In this document: piece after piece, positions 50,826 to 59,842 of the stretch
Layout: every line of letters starts with the position of its first letter
Position numbering within the stretch: the first letter of the stretch is position 1
Assembly: GCA_045613765.1 (NCBI GenBank)
Contig: JAZLBO010000003.1
Span: 15,295-79,294, forward strand
Direction of reading: 5' to 3'
DNA from: RGIG4097 sp045613765
GTDB taxonomy: Bacteria; Bacillota; Clostridia; Christensenellales; CAG-917
DNA: 64,000 bases
Notes under the pieces: model-generated
Databases searched by the model: none
What the model was told of the DNA's origin: nothing
What the model saw: the letters and a program-made list of their open reading frames with translations, nothing else
Translations under genes and position numbers: made by a program

Positions 50826-50971
50826 CATTTTTTTGAAAAGGTTAAGTAAAATACATATTTAAAACCCAAAATCGAGAAAAAAATAATATAAAAGCTATTA
50901 AGCCAGCTTATTTATTAATAACACATTTTATGAAAATAATTCCTGTTTAATGAATTTATACTGCCAATCTT

Positions 50972-51183
50972 TTACTCCGCACGGTTGAGGCGAGAATTTT
51001 TCAATCCGGTTTCTTCTAGTATTTCAAGAATTACCGCATCTGTAAAGAGTTCGCCCAATTCAACGTGGCCGCCAGGGAAAGTAACACCTGGCCAGTCTTT
51101 TTCTGATGGCCTATAACAACGACTTTACTTCCGTTGCAAACCATGCACATATTCGTGGAAGCAACTATTTTTGTTCTGGACAT
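50972..51183 (-). pseudogene. Frameshifted, truncated Nudix hydrolase
   Basis: From the ATG at 51183 (good GGGAGG site) the frame reads MSRTKIVASTNMCMVCNG and continues to KVVVIG. A shift near 51112 then moves the match to another frame, PSEKDWPGVTFPGGHVELGE with the Nudix helix AVILEILEETGL, ending at TAA 50974-50972. The Nudix arginine is replaced by Leu, and the C-terminal half is missing. The intact ancestor would have hydrolysed a nucleoside-diphosphate derivative. Confidence 0.7.
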
Positions 51184-52081
51184 AGGAATTCCTCCCTATT
51201 AGACTGATACCAAGTAGGTATTACTTGTTGCATTCCAACGTACCATTCAAGCACCTGAGCAGCTTGTTTCTTCATAACTTGAACTTCTCCTTCGCCAAAA
51301 GGGATTGCCCAAGGAAGAGAGCTGATAGTGCTGGAGCAAATGTAGAGTGCCAGTAGTTTCCAAAGCTCCATAGGTACATCGCCATCAAAATACCCATCCA
51401 CCATGCCGGAAGCGAATGCAGGGGCGGCTTGAGCACACCAAACAATGCGGTTAAATTCTTCCCAAGGATCACCAAAATCATCTCGGTCGAAGTCGATGAT
51501 AGTGAGAACGCAATCATTTGTGATCATCATATTGCCGATATGGTAATCGCCGTGCTGATAGCTTTGATGTCTGCCTTGCAACAAATGGTGGTTTTCTGCG
51601 ATATATTGTAAGAATGCATCGCCACCGCGTTCATATTTCAGCTCGCAATTTTCATACATGGCTATCTTGCGGTCAATATTTGCATTAAAACGGGTTTCCC
51701 AATTTGGAGCATCCGCGGGTGCAGAAATTGTGTGAATTTTCGCAATGATGCGACCTGCATCCACACCGTAACGATATTGTGTAGCCGAATCCATCGCCGC
51801 AACTGTTTCTTCTGCGTCAACACCATCAATCCAACTTTGGATAGAGTAAGCCCCTCTTCACAAGTGCCAAACTTAACAGGCAGACACATAGGAATGCCCA
51901 ACAGCGCCACTTCACTCATCTTTTCATATTCCCGACGCTTGCGCTCCAAACGGTCAATAGAGGAAATTCGAAGAAGATATTTCTGCCCATCTGCCGTTAC
52001 AGCACAGTATTTCTGATCTCCCGACCATCCTTTATCAATCAAAGTTTTGCTTATGATATTTCGATATATGCATAATCTTAC
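51165..52081 (-). pseudogene. Frameshifted aminoglycoside phosphotransferase-like kinase
   Basis: The N-terminal lobe (KTLIDKGWSGDQKYCAV, then YLLRISSIDRLERKRREYE with the ATP-binding Lys region) is in one frame, and the rest in another, with the break near 51847, where one base appears lost after CEEGL. The C-lobe is intact: QHGDYHIGNMMI (catalytic Asp) and IDFDRDDFGDPWEE (metal site). Such kinases phosphorylate aminoglycosides or macrolides, or small hydroxyl compounds. The 5' limit is uncertain. As it stands the gene should be inactive unless the shift is a sequencing error. Confidence 0.7.
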
Positions 52082-52335
52082 CTCAAAAATCTGAACACAA
52101 TTGTTGTTGCGCTTCCACCAAATAGGCGAACCGCCATTCGATACATCGCTCTTGCGTGGATACGGTTGTGCCAAATGAACCAACGGAGGACTTTGCGGAG
52201 TGACCAATCCTCTCCGCAGCTGCCTTCAATAACGGCATTTGAAGAAAATCGGGCTTTTTTCAAGAGCTTCAAATCCACGCTTTCGGCATTCGTGTATAGC
52301 GCCACTGTTATCGGCATCAACCTCGATCTCAGCAA
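52078..52335 (-). pseudogene. Fragment of a DinB-like gene
   Basis: The - strand frame contains WSLRKVLRWFIWHNRIHARAM in pieces matching the C-terminal helix of DinB-like metalloproteins (usual form LRRFIWHDRIHARAMYRMA). The catalytic-type HDRIH is HNRIH here. Upstream sequence shows no complete start and several shifts in frame. It abuts the phosphotransferase remnant, forming a run of decayed genes on one strand. Confidence 0.5.
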
Positions 52336-52451
52336 AATAATACTCGTTTACGTTCTTTGTATGCTCATACCTGGTGGTTGCCACCGGTTTTTTCATTTTT
52401 TGAAGAAAAAATGGGGCTTGAGAAAAATTGTTCTTTTATTTTGCTTGGTTG

Positions 52452-52462
52452 TGTGGTATAAT
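52452..52462 (+). promoter_or_regulatory. Extended -10 promoter of the TIR gene
   Basis: TGG directly before TATAAT (52457-52462) gives an extended -10 element; no good -35 is seen at 17 bases. ATG 52484 is about 15 bases from the likely start. Confidence 0.55.
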
Positions 52463-52483
52463 TGAGGAAAAGTGAGGTGCTAT

Positions 52484-53839
52484 ATGTACGATATCTTTAT
52501 TTCTTTCAAAAACACAGATGAAAATGGCGCTCGCACAGAAGATAGTTTTATTGCAGAGCAGTTGTATGATTCTTTCAAATCTCAAGGTTTTAGAGTTTTC
52601 TACAGCAACAAGGTTCTCAATGAAGTTGGTGCTGCTGCCTACAAAAATGCAATCGAAGAAGCCCTTGAAAACTCACAAGTGCTTATTTCCATTGCCACCG
52701 ACCTTGCCTATTTGACATCTCAATGGGTTGCTTACGAGCGTGAAAGTTTCCACAACGATATTCTTTCGGGCAGAAAGCACAAGGCTTGCATTGTTCCTTT
52801 TATGAAGAACATATCTGGTCTTGATGTGCCCAGATCACTCAGAAACTATCAAACCTTCAAAATCGGTGTCAACTCCAATGGGGAAGTCATTGACTTTGTC
52901 AAGAAATTCCTTAAAACTGAAGACAAGAAAGAGTCCTTTGAATATCGCAAGGAAGACATCTCACATAGCACAGGAAAGCATTTATCCTCCTATAAAGCAG
53001 AGATAAAGAGCGAGTTGAAGCGTTTGAAGATACAAGCACTCAACACAAGAGAGCCTGACAACAACGCAATAAAATACGTCCTTGAACACATGCCACAAAA
53101 GGATACAATCAATATTCTTGATATGGGTTGTGCCTATGGGTTTGTCACAAAAGACAGATTTTCAAAGATAGATGGTGCAAAGGTCATTGGTGTTGACAGA
53201 AGTGAAAAACTCATTGACTACGCCAAGGAAAATTCATCTTTCCTCAACTCATCATACTACGTCCTTGACCTTGAAGACGAAGAAATGATGGACAACCTTG
53301 AAGAAATCATGGAGAAGGAAGGCGTTGAAAAATTTGATATTATCTTTGCATCTCTCGTCATCCACCACTTGAAGAACCCCAACAAACTTTTGCGCAACGT
53401 TCGAAGATTTTTGGCAAAAGACGGCTACATAGTCATCCGTGGCTCTGATGATGGCTCAATCGTCACGTACAATGATGACGGACTCATTGGCAAAATTGTT
53501 GACCTGCACCTTTCATGCGACGGCATAAGTGATAGATGCAACGGCAGAAAGATATACTCACAACTTGTGTCATCTGGCTACAAAAATGTGAAGATGATCA
53601 ACTGGGTCAAGGAAATATCAAATATGGACTTGGATGAAAGATATGAAATCTTTGTGGAAAGATACTCATATCGTCGCAACTATCTCAAAAACCTTTGCGA
53701 CCAAGACCCATACAACTCTGCCAATATCAAGAAACTTGAAGAAATGGACTATCTTCTTGGCGAACTTGAAAATAAGTTTGCTGAAGAATCCTTCTGGTAT
53801 TCAGAGATTGATTTTGTTGGTGTCGCCCAAAAGAAGTAA
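52484..53839 (+). CDS. TIR domain fused to SAM-dependent methyltransferase, 451 aa
   Basis: Residues 1-140 are a TIR domain: YDIFISFKNTDENG, the GFRVFYSNKVLNE loop, ALENSQVLISIATDLAYLTS, and W81-V-A-Y-E85, where the Glu aligns with the NADase glutamate of SARM1-like TIRs. After a linker of about 60 charged residues comes a class I methyltransferase: ILDMGCAYGFVTK near 212 (SAM loop), VIGVDRSEKLIDYAKEN, FDIIFASLVIHHLKNP and LRNVRRFLAKDGYIVI. The C-terminal 110 residues are helical with a YSYRRNYLKNL segment. AGGTG precedes ATG 52484. Codon use resembles core genes. TIR proteins often act in immunity; the fused enzyme is unusual. Confidence 0.88.
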   Translation: MYDIFISFKNTDENGARTEDSFIAEQLYDSFKSQGFRVFYSNKVLNEVGAAAYKNAIEEALENSQVLISIATDLAYLTSQWVAYERESFHNDILSGRKHKACIVPFMKNISGLDVPRSLRNYQTFKIGVNSNGEVIDFVKKFLKTEDKKESFEYRKEDISHSTGKHLSSYKAEIKSELKRLKIQALNTREPDNNAIKYVLEHMPQKDTINILDMGCAYGFVTKDRFSKIDGAKVIGVDRSEKLIDYAKENSSFLNSSYYVLDLEDEEMMDNLEEIMEKEGVEKFDIIFASLVIHHLKNPNKLLRNVRRFLAKDGYIVIRGSDDGSIVTYNDDGLIGKIVDLHLSCDGISDRCNGRKIYSQLVSSGYKNVKMINWVKEISNMDLDERYEIFVERYSYRRNYLKNLCDQDPYNSANIKKLEEMDYLLGELENKFAEESFWYSEIDFVGVAQKK

Positions 53840-53904
53840 GTGGCAAATGGCATAGCCATAAACCAACAAAACGCCAGCCCAAACCTATCAATAAACAAAG
53901 AAAG

Positions 53905-53927
53905 CGAACTCGATTGAGTTCGTTTTT
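53905..53927 (+). terminator. Terminator after the TIR fusion gene
   Basis: CGAACTC (53905-53911) pairs with GAGTTCG (53916-53922) around GATT, then TTTTT. The rest of the gap to 54085 shows nothing recognisable. Confidence 0.85.
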
Positions 53928-54085
53928 CATTTCAACCTTGGTATAGTGAATTGCCTCGCTTGTTGTTCAATTTGCATAATCGCAAATTTATACAGTATAT
54001 TGCATGAACTAAACATAAATTTGGTTGTTTTGTGTTGGCAGGTGGAAAATATTGTAGTTTAAGGCAAAAAAATAGGAATTTATCT

Positions 54086-54114
54086 GTTGTTTTTTTAATA
54101 TATCTATGATATAC
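54086..54114 (+). promoter_or_regulatory. Promoter of the 54147 gene
   Basis: TTGTTT (54086-54091), 17-base spacer, TATACT (54109-54114). Confidence 0.75.
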
Positions 54115-54146
54115 TTATACGGAAATAAACTTAGGGGGTATCTTGA

Positions 54147-55727
54147 ATGGCAGACGAAATCAAGACCAACGAAATAGTCGAAGAAGTTGAAGAAGTCGAA
54201 AAAGCAGAAGAAATCGAAGAAACTCAAGCAACCGAACTCGACAACGAAGAAGAAGTGTCACAAGATGACGCACAAGAAGACCTTTTGGAAGAAGTTGCAG
54301 ACGATGCACAACCCAAAAAGAAAAAAGAAAAGACAAAGGGCGCATTTTACATTGATCCCAAGTCAGGCAAGAAGAAGATGAAGAAAGGCCTTGTCGCCCT
54401 CATCTCAATTGTCACAATCATTGCAGTTATCACTTGCTCAGTTTTGATCGCAATGGCAGCAATCAGAGGCGCAATGCAAGGATCATCACTTGGTGATGCA
54501 CCTGAAAACTTTGGTCTTTCATTTGCAGGCAATAATGAAGTGTACACAGATTACACAGATCACTTTGCTCAATTTGAAGAAGAAATCGAAGCAGGCATGG
54601 CAGAAGATGCAACGGATGCAGAAAAAGTCCTTGCAGCATACATCATCTATCGTGTGGCATCACTTTCACTCCACAACGCACCCGAAGTTGCAAAATATAC
54701 AACCGGTGGTGGACGTGCAGAAGGCATACTCAGTATGAGCAAGATGTTCACAGAACCTTTGTCAGTCGGTGGTGGTATGGATATGACATCAACATACTAT
54801 ACAATCGCAGATGGTGAAGGCAACAAATATATCGCACAAGAAGAATACACACAATTCCCCGAAGGCGCAATCTTCGCAAGTGAAGAATATCTTGTCAGCA
54901 TAGGCGAAATGTTTGTCCCCGCATTCCTTGCATTTGCAAGACGCGCAATCGTAACACCCGACGGCACAACAACATGGAACGGTGGCTCAACAAGTGCAGT
55001 CATCACAGAAGACGGTGTCACAGGCAAGTTTACTGACAGCAAGAGCAAGTACGTTGCAAAGACAGCAGAAGAAGTTGCAGAAGTTGCATCAAAATATGAA
55101 CGTCCTTACGGCGAAGATTGGGGCGACAATTACGGTCTTAAAGCACCCGACCTTTCAATCCACGTCATCAACCTTGACACAATTATCGCAGATACAGTTG
55201 TCATCACAGAAAAGTATGGCGAAGACGTCAATGGCAAGATGGTCAAATACTACGAAGTAGCATTTGAAGTCAACCCCGATGCAATCATTGGCAAGGGCAC
55301 AGATGCAGAAGGCAATGAATTTGACATCCACGCAACCTACTATGCAGAACAACTTTATCTTGCAAACGCAGGTCTTGACTTCCTTAATTCACTTGGCGAA
55401 TATAGCCTTAGATATACAGAACTCAAGGTCAATATGACAGTCTTTGAAAACGGCTATATCCGTTCATGGTCAACAGACGAAACATGGAAGATGCAAGCAA
55501 ACATCCTTCACGAAGGTGTTGTTGATGCATGTGGCGACACAACATGTGTTCTTACATCAGCATGCTTCAGCAGTGAATACTACTGCTACGATCACGACAC
55601 AATCATGCAAGGCTTTGTCAACAGATGGTTTGGCGCAAGCAAGTACGTCAATAAGCCTTTGGAAGATCTTCCTTTCGCAGACAAACTTGAAGGCTACGAA
55701 GCACAAGAATACGGCTCATACCGTTAA
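54147..55727 (+). CDS. Membrane-anchored protein with acidic cytosolic N-terminus, 526 aa
   Basis: Not recognised. Residues 1-50 are strongly acidic (runs of Glu and Asp), 56-80 are basic, and one helix lies near 80-105 (GLVALISIVTIIAVITCSVLIAMAA in part). The 420 residues outside have helices around EEIEAGMAEDATDAEKVLAAYIIYR, a run of aromatic and Gly-rich strands, and four cysteines near the end (CGDTTC and CFSSEYYC). A type II topology with a large outer domain is predicted. GGGGG before ATG 54147 with its own promoter and terminator makes a single-gene unit. Role unknown. Confidence 0.7.
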   Translation: MADEIKTNEIVEEVEEVEKAEEIEETQATELDNEEEVSQDDAQEDLLEEVADDAQPKKKKEKTKGAFYIDPKSGKKKMKKGLVALISIVTIIAVITCSVLIAMAAIRGAMQGSSLGDAPENFGLSFAGNNEVYTDYTDHFAQFEEEIEAGMAEDATDAEKVLAAYIIYRVASLSLHNAPEVAKYTTGGGRAEGILSMSKMFTEPLSVGGGMDMTSTYYTIADGEGNKYIAQEEYTQFPEGAIFASEEYLVSIGEMFVPAFLAFARRAIVTPDGTTTWNGGSTSAVITEDGVTGKFTDSKSKYVAKTAEEVAEVASKYERPYGEDWGDNYGLKAPDLSIHVINLDTIIADTVVITEKYGEDVNGKMVKYYEVAFEVNPDAIIGKGTDAEGNEFDIHATYYAEQLYLANAGLDFLNSLGEYSLRYTELKVNMTVFENGYIRSWSTDETWKMQANILHEGVVDACGDTTCVLTSACFSSEYYCYDHDTIMQGFVNRWFGASKYVNKPLEDLPFADKLEGYEAQEYGSYR

Positions 55728-55750
55728 TCAAACCACAAACACAACAAAAC

Positions 55751-55777
55751 AAAAGGACTGCAACTGCAGTCCTTTTA
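55751..55777 (+). terminator. Terminator
   Basis: AAAAGGACTGC (55751-55761) pairs with GCAGTCCTTTT (55766-55776) around AACT. Confidence 0.9.
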
Positions 55778-55824
55778 ATTTTTATATTTTATATATTATT
55801 TGACGGTGTGTCCCTAAATTGTGC

Positions 55825-55853
55825 TTGATTTAGGGGGAAAGTGGTGGTATAAT
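55825..55853 (+). promoter_or_regulatory. Promoter of the folate operon
   Basis: TTGATT (55825-55830), 17-base spacer, TATAAT (55848-55853), about 25 bases before the riboswitch. Confidence 0.85.
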
Positions 55854-55877
55854 GTTGATATATTAAGATATAGTCAA

Positions 55878-55994
55878 GGAAGTGTAGAACTTTGCGCGTT
55901 AAGTGCCGATGGAACGGGGGGTGTCCACGGACGAAAAGCAGAATACTGCTTGCGGTGCAATTTTCGCTCCCGCTTCGCCGGATATGGCACTTCC
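55878..55994 (+). promoter_or_regulatory. Tetrahydrofolate (THF) riboswitch
   Basis: P1 is GGAAGTG (55878-55884) with CACTTCC (55988-55994). The conserved GTAGAnnnnnGCGCGTTAAGTG block of THF riboswitches follows at 55884-55904, and the 3' half has GCGGTGCAA and the GGATATGG stretch. The Shine-Dalgarno GGAGG (55999-56003) lies 4 bases beyond P1, so ligand binding would block translation. All four downstream genes make folate, as expected for feedback by THF. Confidence 0.88.
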
Positions 55995-56009
55995 TATTGG
56001 AGGTGTTTT

Positions 56010-57317
56010 TTGTTTTACAAAGACGCTATTGATTGGATTTCCAATATTGAAAGAGCAGGTGTAGATCTCGGTCTTGAACGAGAAAGAGAACTGCTCGACC
56101 TTTTAGGCTCACCAGACAAAGATTTGAATATCGTGCATATCGCAGGCACAAACGGAAAAGGCTCTGTCACGGCATATTTGACGGCGGTGCTTGTTTCTGC
56201 TTGCATCAAAGTTGGCACGTTCAATTCCCCTTCTGTCTTTGAGTACAACGAGCGTTTCTTGCTCAACGGCTCTCCTTTGACAGGTGGACTTATTGCCAAA
56301 TATTTCACAATAGTCCGTGACACCATAGAAAAGGAGCAAGCAAGAAGAAAAGAGTTGGATTTGCTATCCTTTACACCCACTGCATTTGAAATTGAAACTG
56401 CAGTTGCGCTCCTTTGTTTCAAGGAAGAAAAGTGTGAAGTGGTTGTCCTTGAAACCGGTCTTGGTGGCAGATGGGACGCAACAAACGCCGTAAAAGATAA
56501 ACTCTTTTCAATCATTACACCAATCAACTATGACCACTGCAATTATCTTGGCAACACCTTGACGGAAATTGCAGGAGAAAAGGCAGACATCATTTTGAAG
56601 AACGCAATCACCTGCCGTCAAGATGATGAAGTCATGGACGTAATAAATGCAAGAGTAAAGGCTCAAAAGGGCGTGTTGACGGTGGCAGGACAACCTACAC
56701 TGCTGGCAGAAGACATTGAAGGTCAAGCCTTTGAATATAAAGGGGAAACGTACTTCATAGGACTTCTTGGCGAGCATCAACTTATCAACGCATCTATGGC
56801 AATTGAAGGCATATTCGCCCTTCAAACATTGGGCTTTGATATAACCAATGATCACTTGAAATATGGATTGGCAAGCGCAGAGTGGAAGGCTCGCTTTGAA
56901 ATCATTGGCGAGCATAATAACAGGTTTAACCTTATATTCCCACGTGGTAAACTGCTTGTTTTGGATGGTGGACACAATCCCCAAGGGGCAGAAGTCCTTG
57001 CAAATAGTCTAAAAAGATACTTTGGTGGTATGCGCATCCATATCGTCATGGGCGTGTTGAAAGACAAGGACTACAAGAAGATGATTCCCATCCTTGCACC
57101 CCTTGCAACCAAGATAAGCACAGTGACACCATCAAACCCACGAGCATTGACTGCAGAAGAACTTGCAGACGAAATCAAATCACAAGGCTACAAGGCAGAA
57201 CCCTATGCACTTGTGCCACTTGCAGTGCAACAAGCACTTGGCGATTTTTATGGAGAGATCATTGTCTTGACAGGGTCACTCTCACTATTCAAAGATTTGG
57301 GGGTTAAGTATTTATGA
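56010..57317 (+). CDS. folC: FolC, folylpolyglutamate/dihydrofolate synthase
   Basis: Adds glutamate to dihydropteroate and to folates. The 435-residue Mur-ligase-fold protein has the P-loop AGTNGKGSV near residues 45-53, SPSVFEYNERFLLNG, the ETGLGGRWDATNA loop, NYDHCNYLGNTLTEIAGEKA (divided by the omega loop) and DGGHNPQGAEVL. The start is TTG 56010, six bases after GGAGG; the open frame runs back through the riboswitch, but that part is non-coding. Overlaps folE by ATGA. First gene of the operon. Confidence 0.93.
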   Translation: MFYKDAIDWISNIERAGVDLGLERERELLDLLGSPDKDLNIVHIAGTNGKGSVTAYLTAVLVSACIKVGTFNSPSVFEYNERFLLNGSPLTGGLIAKYFTIVRDTIEKEQARRKELDLLSFTPTAFEIETAVALLCFKEEKCEVVVLETGLGGRWDATNAVKDKLFSIITPINYDHCNYLGNTLTEIAGEKADIILKNAITCRQDDEVMDVINARVKAQKGVLTVAGQPTLLAEDIEGQAFEYKGETYFIGLLGEHQLINASMAIEGIFALQTLGFDITNDHLKYGLASAEWKARFEIIGEHNNRFNLIFPRGKLLVLDGGHNPQGAEVLANSLKRYFGGMRIHIVMGVLKDKDYKKMIPILAPLATKISTVTPSNPRALTAEELADEIKSQGYKAEPYALVPLAVQQALGDFYGEIIVLTGSLSLFKDLGVKYL

Positions 57318-57871
57318 GCAGAAGAAAAATTGCAAAAGCAGTGAAAGAACTTTTGTGCGCATTGACAGATGATATCGCTTTCACAGAAGATGTTGAAAGA
57401 GAAGGTCTTTTGGACACCCCAATGCGAGTTGCAAAGATGTATGAGGAAATATTGGCTGGATACAAAGATGATGCAGGCAAACATTTGTCACGCACATTTG
57501 AAGAAAGTGGCAGTGATGTTGTCATTGAAAAGGATATAGATTTTTCTTCAACTTGTGAGCATCATCTTATGCCTTTCTTTGGCAAGGTGCATATCGCATA
57601 TATCCCTGATGGCAAAGTGGTTGGGCTTTCAAAGTTGGCAAGAGTTGTTGACGTCTATGCAAAGAGATTGCAACTTCAAGAGCGTATGAACAACCAAATC
57701 GCAGACGCCATTATGGAGCATCTTGCCCCCAAGGGTGTTGCAGTTGTGGTTGAAGGGGAGCATACTTGTATGACTGCCCGTGGAGTGAAAAAGGTTGGCA
57801 GTAAAACTGTCACTTATGCAACTCGTGGAGATATGCCCGACTTTGTGCTTAATCAACTCTTTTCAAAATAG
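57314..57871 (+). CDS. folE: FolE, GTP cyclohydrolase I
   Basis: Turns GTP into dihydroneopterin triphosphate, the first pathway step. It has 185 residues. Zinc ligands are Cys81 and His84 in STCEHHLMPFFGKVHIAY (read in part) and the late Cys in HTCMTARGV. GLLDTPMRVAKMYEE and LSKLARVVDVYAKRLQLQER are typical. This is the bacterial FolE1 form with a full zinc site. Translationally coupled to folC. A gap of 89 bp precedes folP. Confidence 0.95.
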   Translation: MSRRKIAKAVKELLCALTDDIAFTEDVEREGLLDTPMRVAKMYEEILAGYKDDAGKHLSRTFEESGSDVVIEKDIDFSSTCEHHLMPFFGKVHIAYIPDGKVVGLSKLARVVDVYAKRLQLQERMNNQIADAIMEHLAPKGVAVVVEGEHTCMTARGVKKVGSKTVTYATRGDMPDFVLNQLFSK

Positions 57872-57960
57872 TTGATGGTTTGGGTTCAAATCAGCAGCAA
57901 CAAAGCAATATTAAGCCAACAAAACATAATTGACAAAACTCAAACTGAAAGAAAAACGCT

Positions 57961-58734
57961 ATGAAATTTACTGTCAAAAATAAAGTCTTTGAAAATGGAA
58001 CACACGTGATGGGCATACTCAACGCCAACAACACGTCCTTTTTCGGTTTCAGTCGTATAGACGGAGATGAAATTTCAAAGGCAGAAAAAATGCTCCGTGA
58101 CGGCGCAGATATAATTGATATCGGTGGACAATCAACTGCACCCGGTGCAGTGAGAGAGAGTGAACTTGAGGAGTCATCTCGTGTCCTTCCTGTCATTGAA
58201 AAGTTGCGTGCAGAGTTTCCTGATGCCATATTGTCCGTTGACACATTTTACAGTGCAGTGGCAGAGGAGGCGTTGACACTTGGCGCAGATATGATCAATG
58301 ACGTCAGTTGTTTGCAAGACAAGTATATGGCAGACGTAGTTGCCAAATATGGCGCATCAATATGTGTTATGCACAATCGCCGTGGCAGTCGCAACAAGGA
58401 TATGTGGCTTGACAAGGAATTGGGGCTTATGAAAGCAACGGACACTCTTCTTCGTGCAGGTGTTGACAAGGATAAAATCATCATTGATGGTGGTATCGGT
58501 TTCAACCTTTCACATGATGAAGATAGAGCACTTCTTGAAAAGTACAATCGTCTTGAAGATCTTGGCTATCCTTTGCTCCTTGGTGCATCAAGAAAGTCCT
58601 TCCTTGGTGGCGAAGTGGAAACAAGGCTTACTGCCACCCTTGAAACAACCAAATTGGCAGTGGCACAAAAGGTGCTTTTCGTCCGTGTTCACGACGTAAA
58701 AGAGAACAAAATGATCATTGATATATACAAGTAA
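57961..58734 (+). CDS. folP: FolP, dihydropteroate synthase, divergent loops
   Basis: Joins para-aminobenzoate to the pterin. It has 257 residues. Conserved parts include SVDTFYSAVAEEAL, MINDVS, GASRKSFLGG with the catalytic Lys, and VRVHDV (Arg and His for pyrophosphate). Two substrate loops are unusual: loop 1 reads NANNTSFFGFSR at residues 21-32 (canonical NVTPDSFSDGG), and loop 2 GGQSTAPGA with Gln57 and Ala60 where most enzymes have Glu and Arg. No Shine-Dalgarno is clear. folBK follows with 1 bp between stop and start. Confidence 0.9.
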   Translation: MKFTVKNKVFENGTHVMGILNANNTSFFGFSRIDGDEISKAEKMLRDGADIIDIGGQSTAPGAVRESELEESSRVLPVIEKLRAEFPDAILSVDTFYSAVAEEALTLGADMINDVSCLQDKYMADVVAKYGASICVMHNRRGSRNKDMWLDKELGLMKATDTLLRAGVDKDKIIIDGGIGFNLSHDEDRALLEKYNRLEDLGYPLLLGASRKSFLGGEVETRLTATLETTKLAVAQKVLFVRVHDVKENKMIIDIYK

Positions 58735-58735
58735 T

Positions 58736-59536
58736 ATGGACAAAATTATCATAGAAAACTACGAAGTTGTTGCCCTTCACGGAGTAAACCCCGAGGAGAA
58801 GGTCAATCCCCAAAGATTCTTGATTTCTTGCGAGATTGAGAGCGAGTTTTCTCAATGCGTAAAAAGTGACGATATCAACAAAACAGCCAGTTATTCTGCC
58901 GTTTGTAAGATGATAAAAGCCTTTGTTGGTGAAAACTCCTTTGATTTGATTGAAACAATCGCAACCCTTCTTGCAACAAAAATTCTCAAGTCTTTCCCCA
59001 CTGTCAAAGGGGTACAAGTGGTTGTCAAAAAACCTGATGCACCAATGAAAGGCAACTTTGACTACGTTGGTGTATCCACATATAAAGCATGGCACAAAAC
59101 ATATCTTGCCCTCGGCTCAAACTTGGGAGATAAACACGCTTACCTCAATCTTGCAGTTGATTGCATCAACGAAGATGACAATTTCCGTAATGCAAAGGAA
59201 AGCGCTCGCATTGAAACTGCTCCATACGGTGGCGTGGCAGATGAAACCTTTGTCAACAGTGTTGTGGAAGTGGAAACGTTGTATTCCCCCTACGAACTTC
59301 TTGACGTAATTCACGATATTGAAAAACAAGGGGACAGAGTTCGCCTTGAAAGATGGGGCAATCGCACCCTTGACGTTGACATATTGTTCTATGACAACAT
59401 TGTCATAGGAGAAAAGGACCTTGCAATCCCCCACAGTGACCTTCACAACAGAGATTTTGTCCTTGTTCCAATGAAGGAACTCAACGAAAATCTTGTCCAT
59501 CCACTGTACAAAAAGAGAATAAAAGATTTCTTTTGA
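58736..59536 (+). CDS. folBK: FolB-FolK fusion: dihydroneopterin aldolase and HPPK
   Basis: Two consecutive steps in one 266-residue chain. Residues 1-120 are the aldolase: IIENYEVVALHGVNPEEKVNPQRF, YSAVCKMIKAFV, LIETIATLLA and KKPDAPM. Residues 126-266 are 6-hydroxymethyl-dihydropterin pyrophosphokinase: YLALGSNLGDKHAYL, ETAPYGGVADETFVNSVVEV in part, ERWGNRTLDVDILFYD (the metal Asp pair) and IPHSDLHNRDFVLVPM. Last gene of the operon; with folC, folE and folP it covers most of the pathway. The pterin phosphatase step (folQ) and DHFR are not seen. Confidence 0.95.
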   Translation: MDKIIIENYEVVALHGVNPEEKVNPQRFLISCEIESEFSQCVKSDDINKTASYSAVCKMIKAFVGENSFDLIETIATLLATKILKSFPTVKGVQVVVKKPDAPMKGNFDYVGVSTYKAWHKTYLALGSNLGDKHAYLNLAVDCINEDDNFRNAKESARIETAPYGGVADETFVNSVVEVETLYSPYELLDVIHDIEKQGDRVRLERWGNRTLDVDILFYDNIVIGEKDLAIPHSDLHNRDFVLVPMKELNENLVHPLYKKRIKDFF

Positions 59537-59602
59537 TTTTGAAACTTGTAAAAAACGATGAAAAAATGAAGATTTCAAGCATCTAAACAGTTTAATTTGA
59601 TT

Positions 59603-59630
59603 AAAACGCGTCAGTTTGGCGCGTTTTTTT
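59603..59630 (+). terminator. Terminator of the folate operon
   Basis: AAAACGCG (59603-59610) pairs with CGCGTTTT (59620-59627), with extra inner pairs, then a T run. The rest of the gap to 59738 is AT-rich with no gene. Confidence 0.8.
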
Positions 59631-59738
59631 GTGGGATTTTTTCATTTTCGGCAATTGAACAAACTCAAAATTTGCAAAAACTTGACAAAAATAAGTAAAA
59701 ATTTTTATAAAAAAATCGGTTTTTGTAAGGTTTTTTTG

Positions 59739-59767
59739 TTGCAATTATATCCATAATTGTGTATAAT
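59739..59767 (+). promoter_or_regulatory. Promoter of the first surface protein
   Basis: TTGCAA (59739-59744), 17-base spacer, TATAAT (59762-59767). Confidence 0.85.
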
Positions 59768-59842
59768 TTCAAAGAAATTTGGAATTGGAAGCAAAAAACA
59801 CTTAAACAAAATTGGAAAATTGGAATTAGGAAGATTAGGAAA

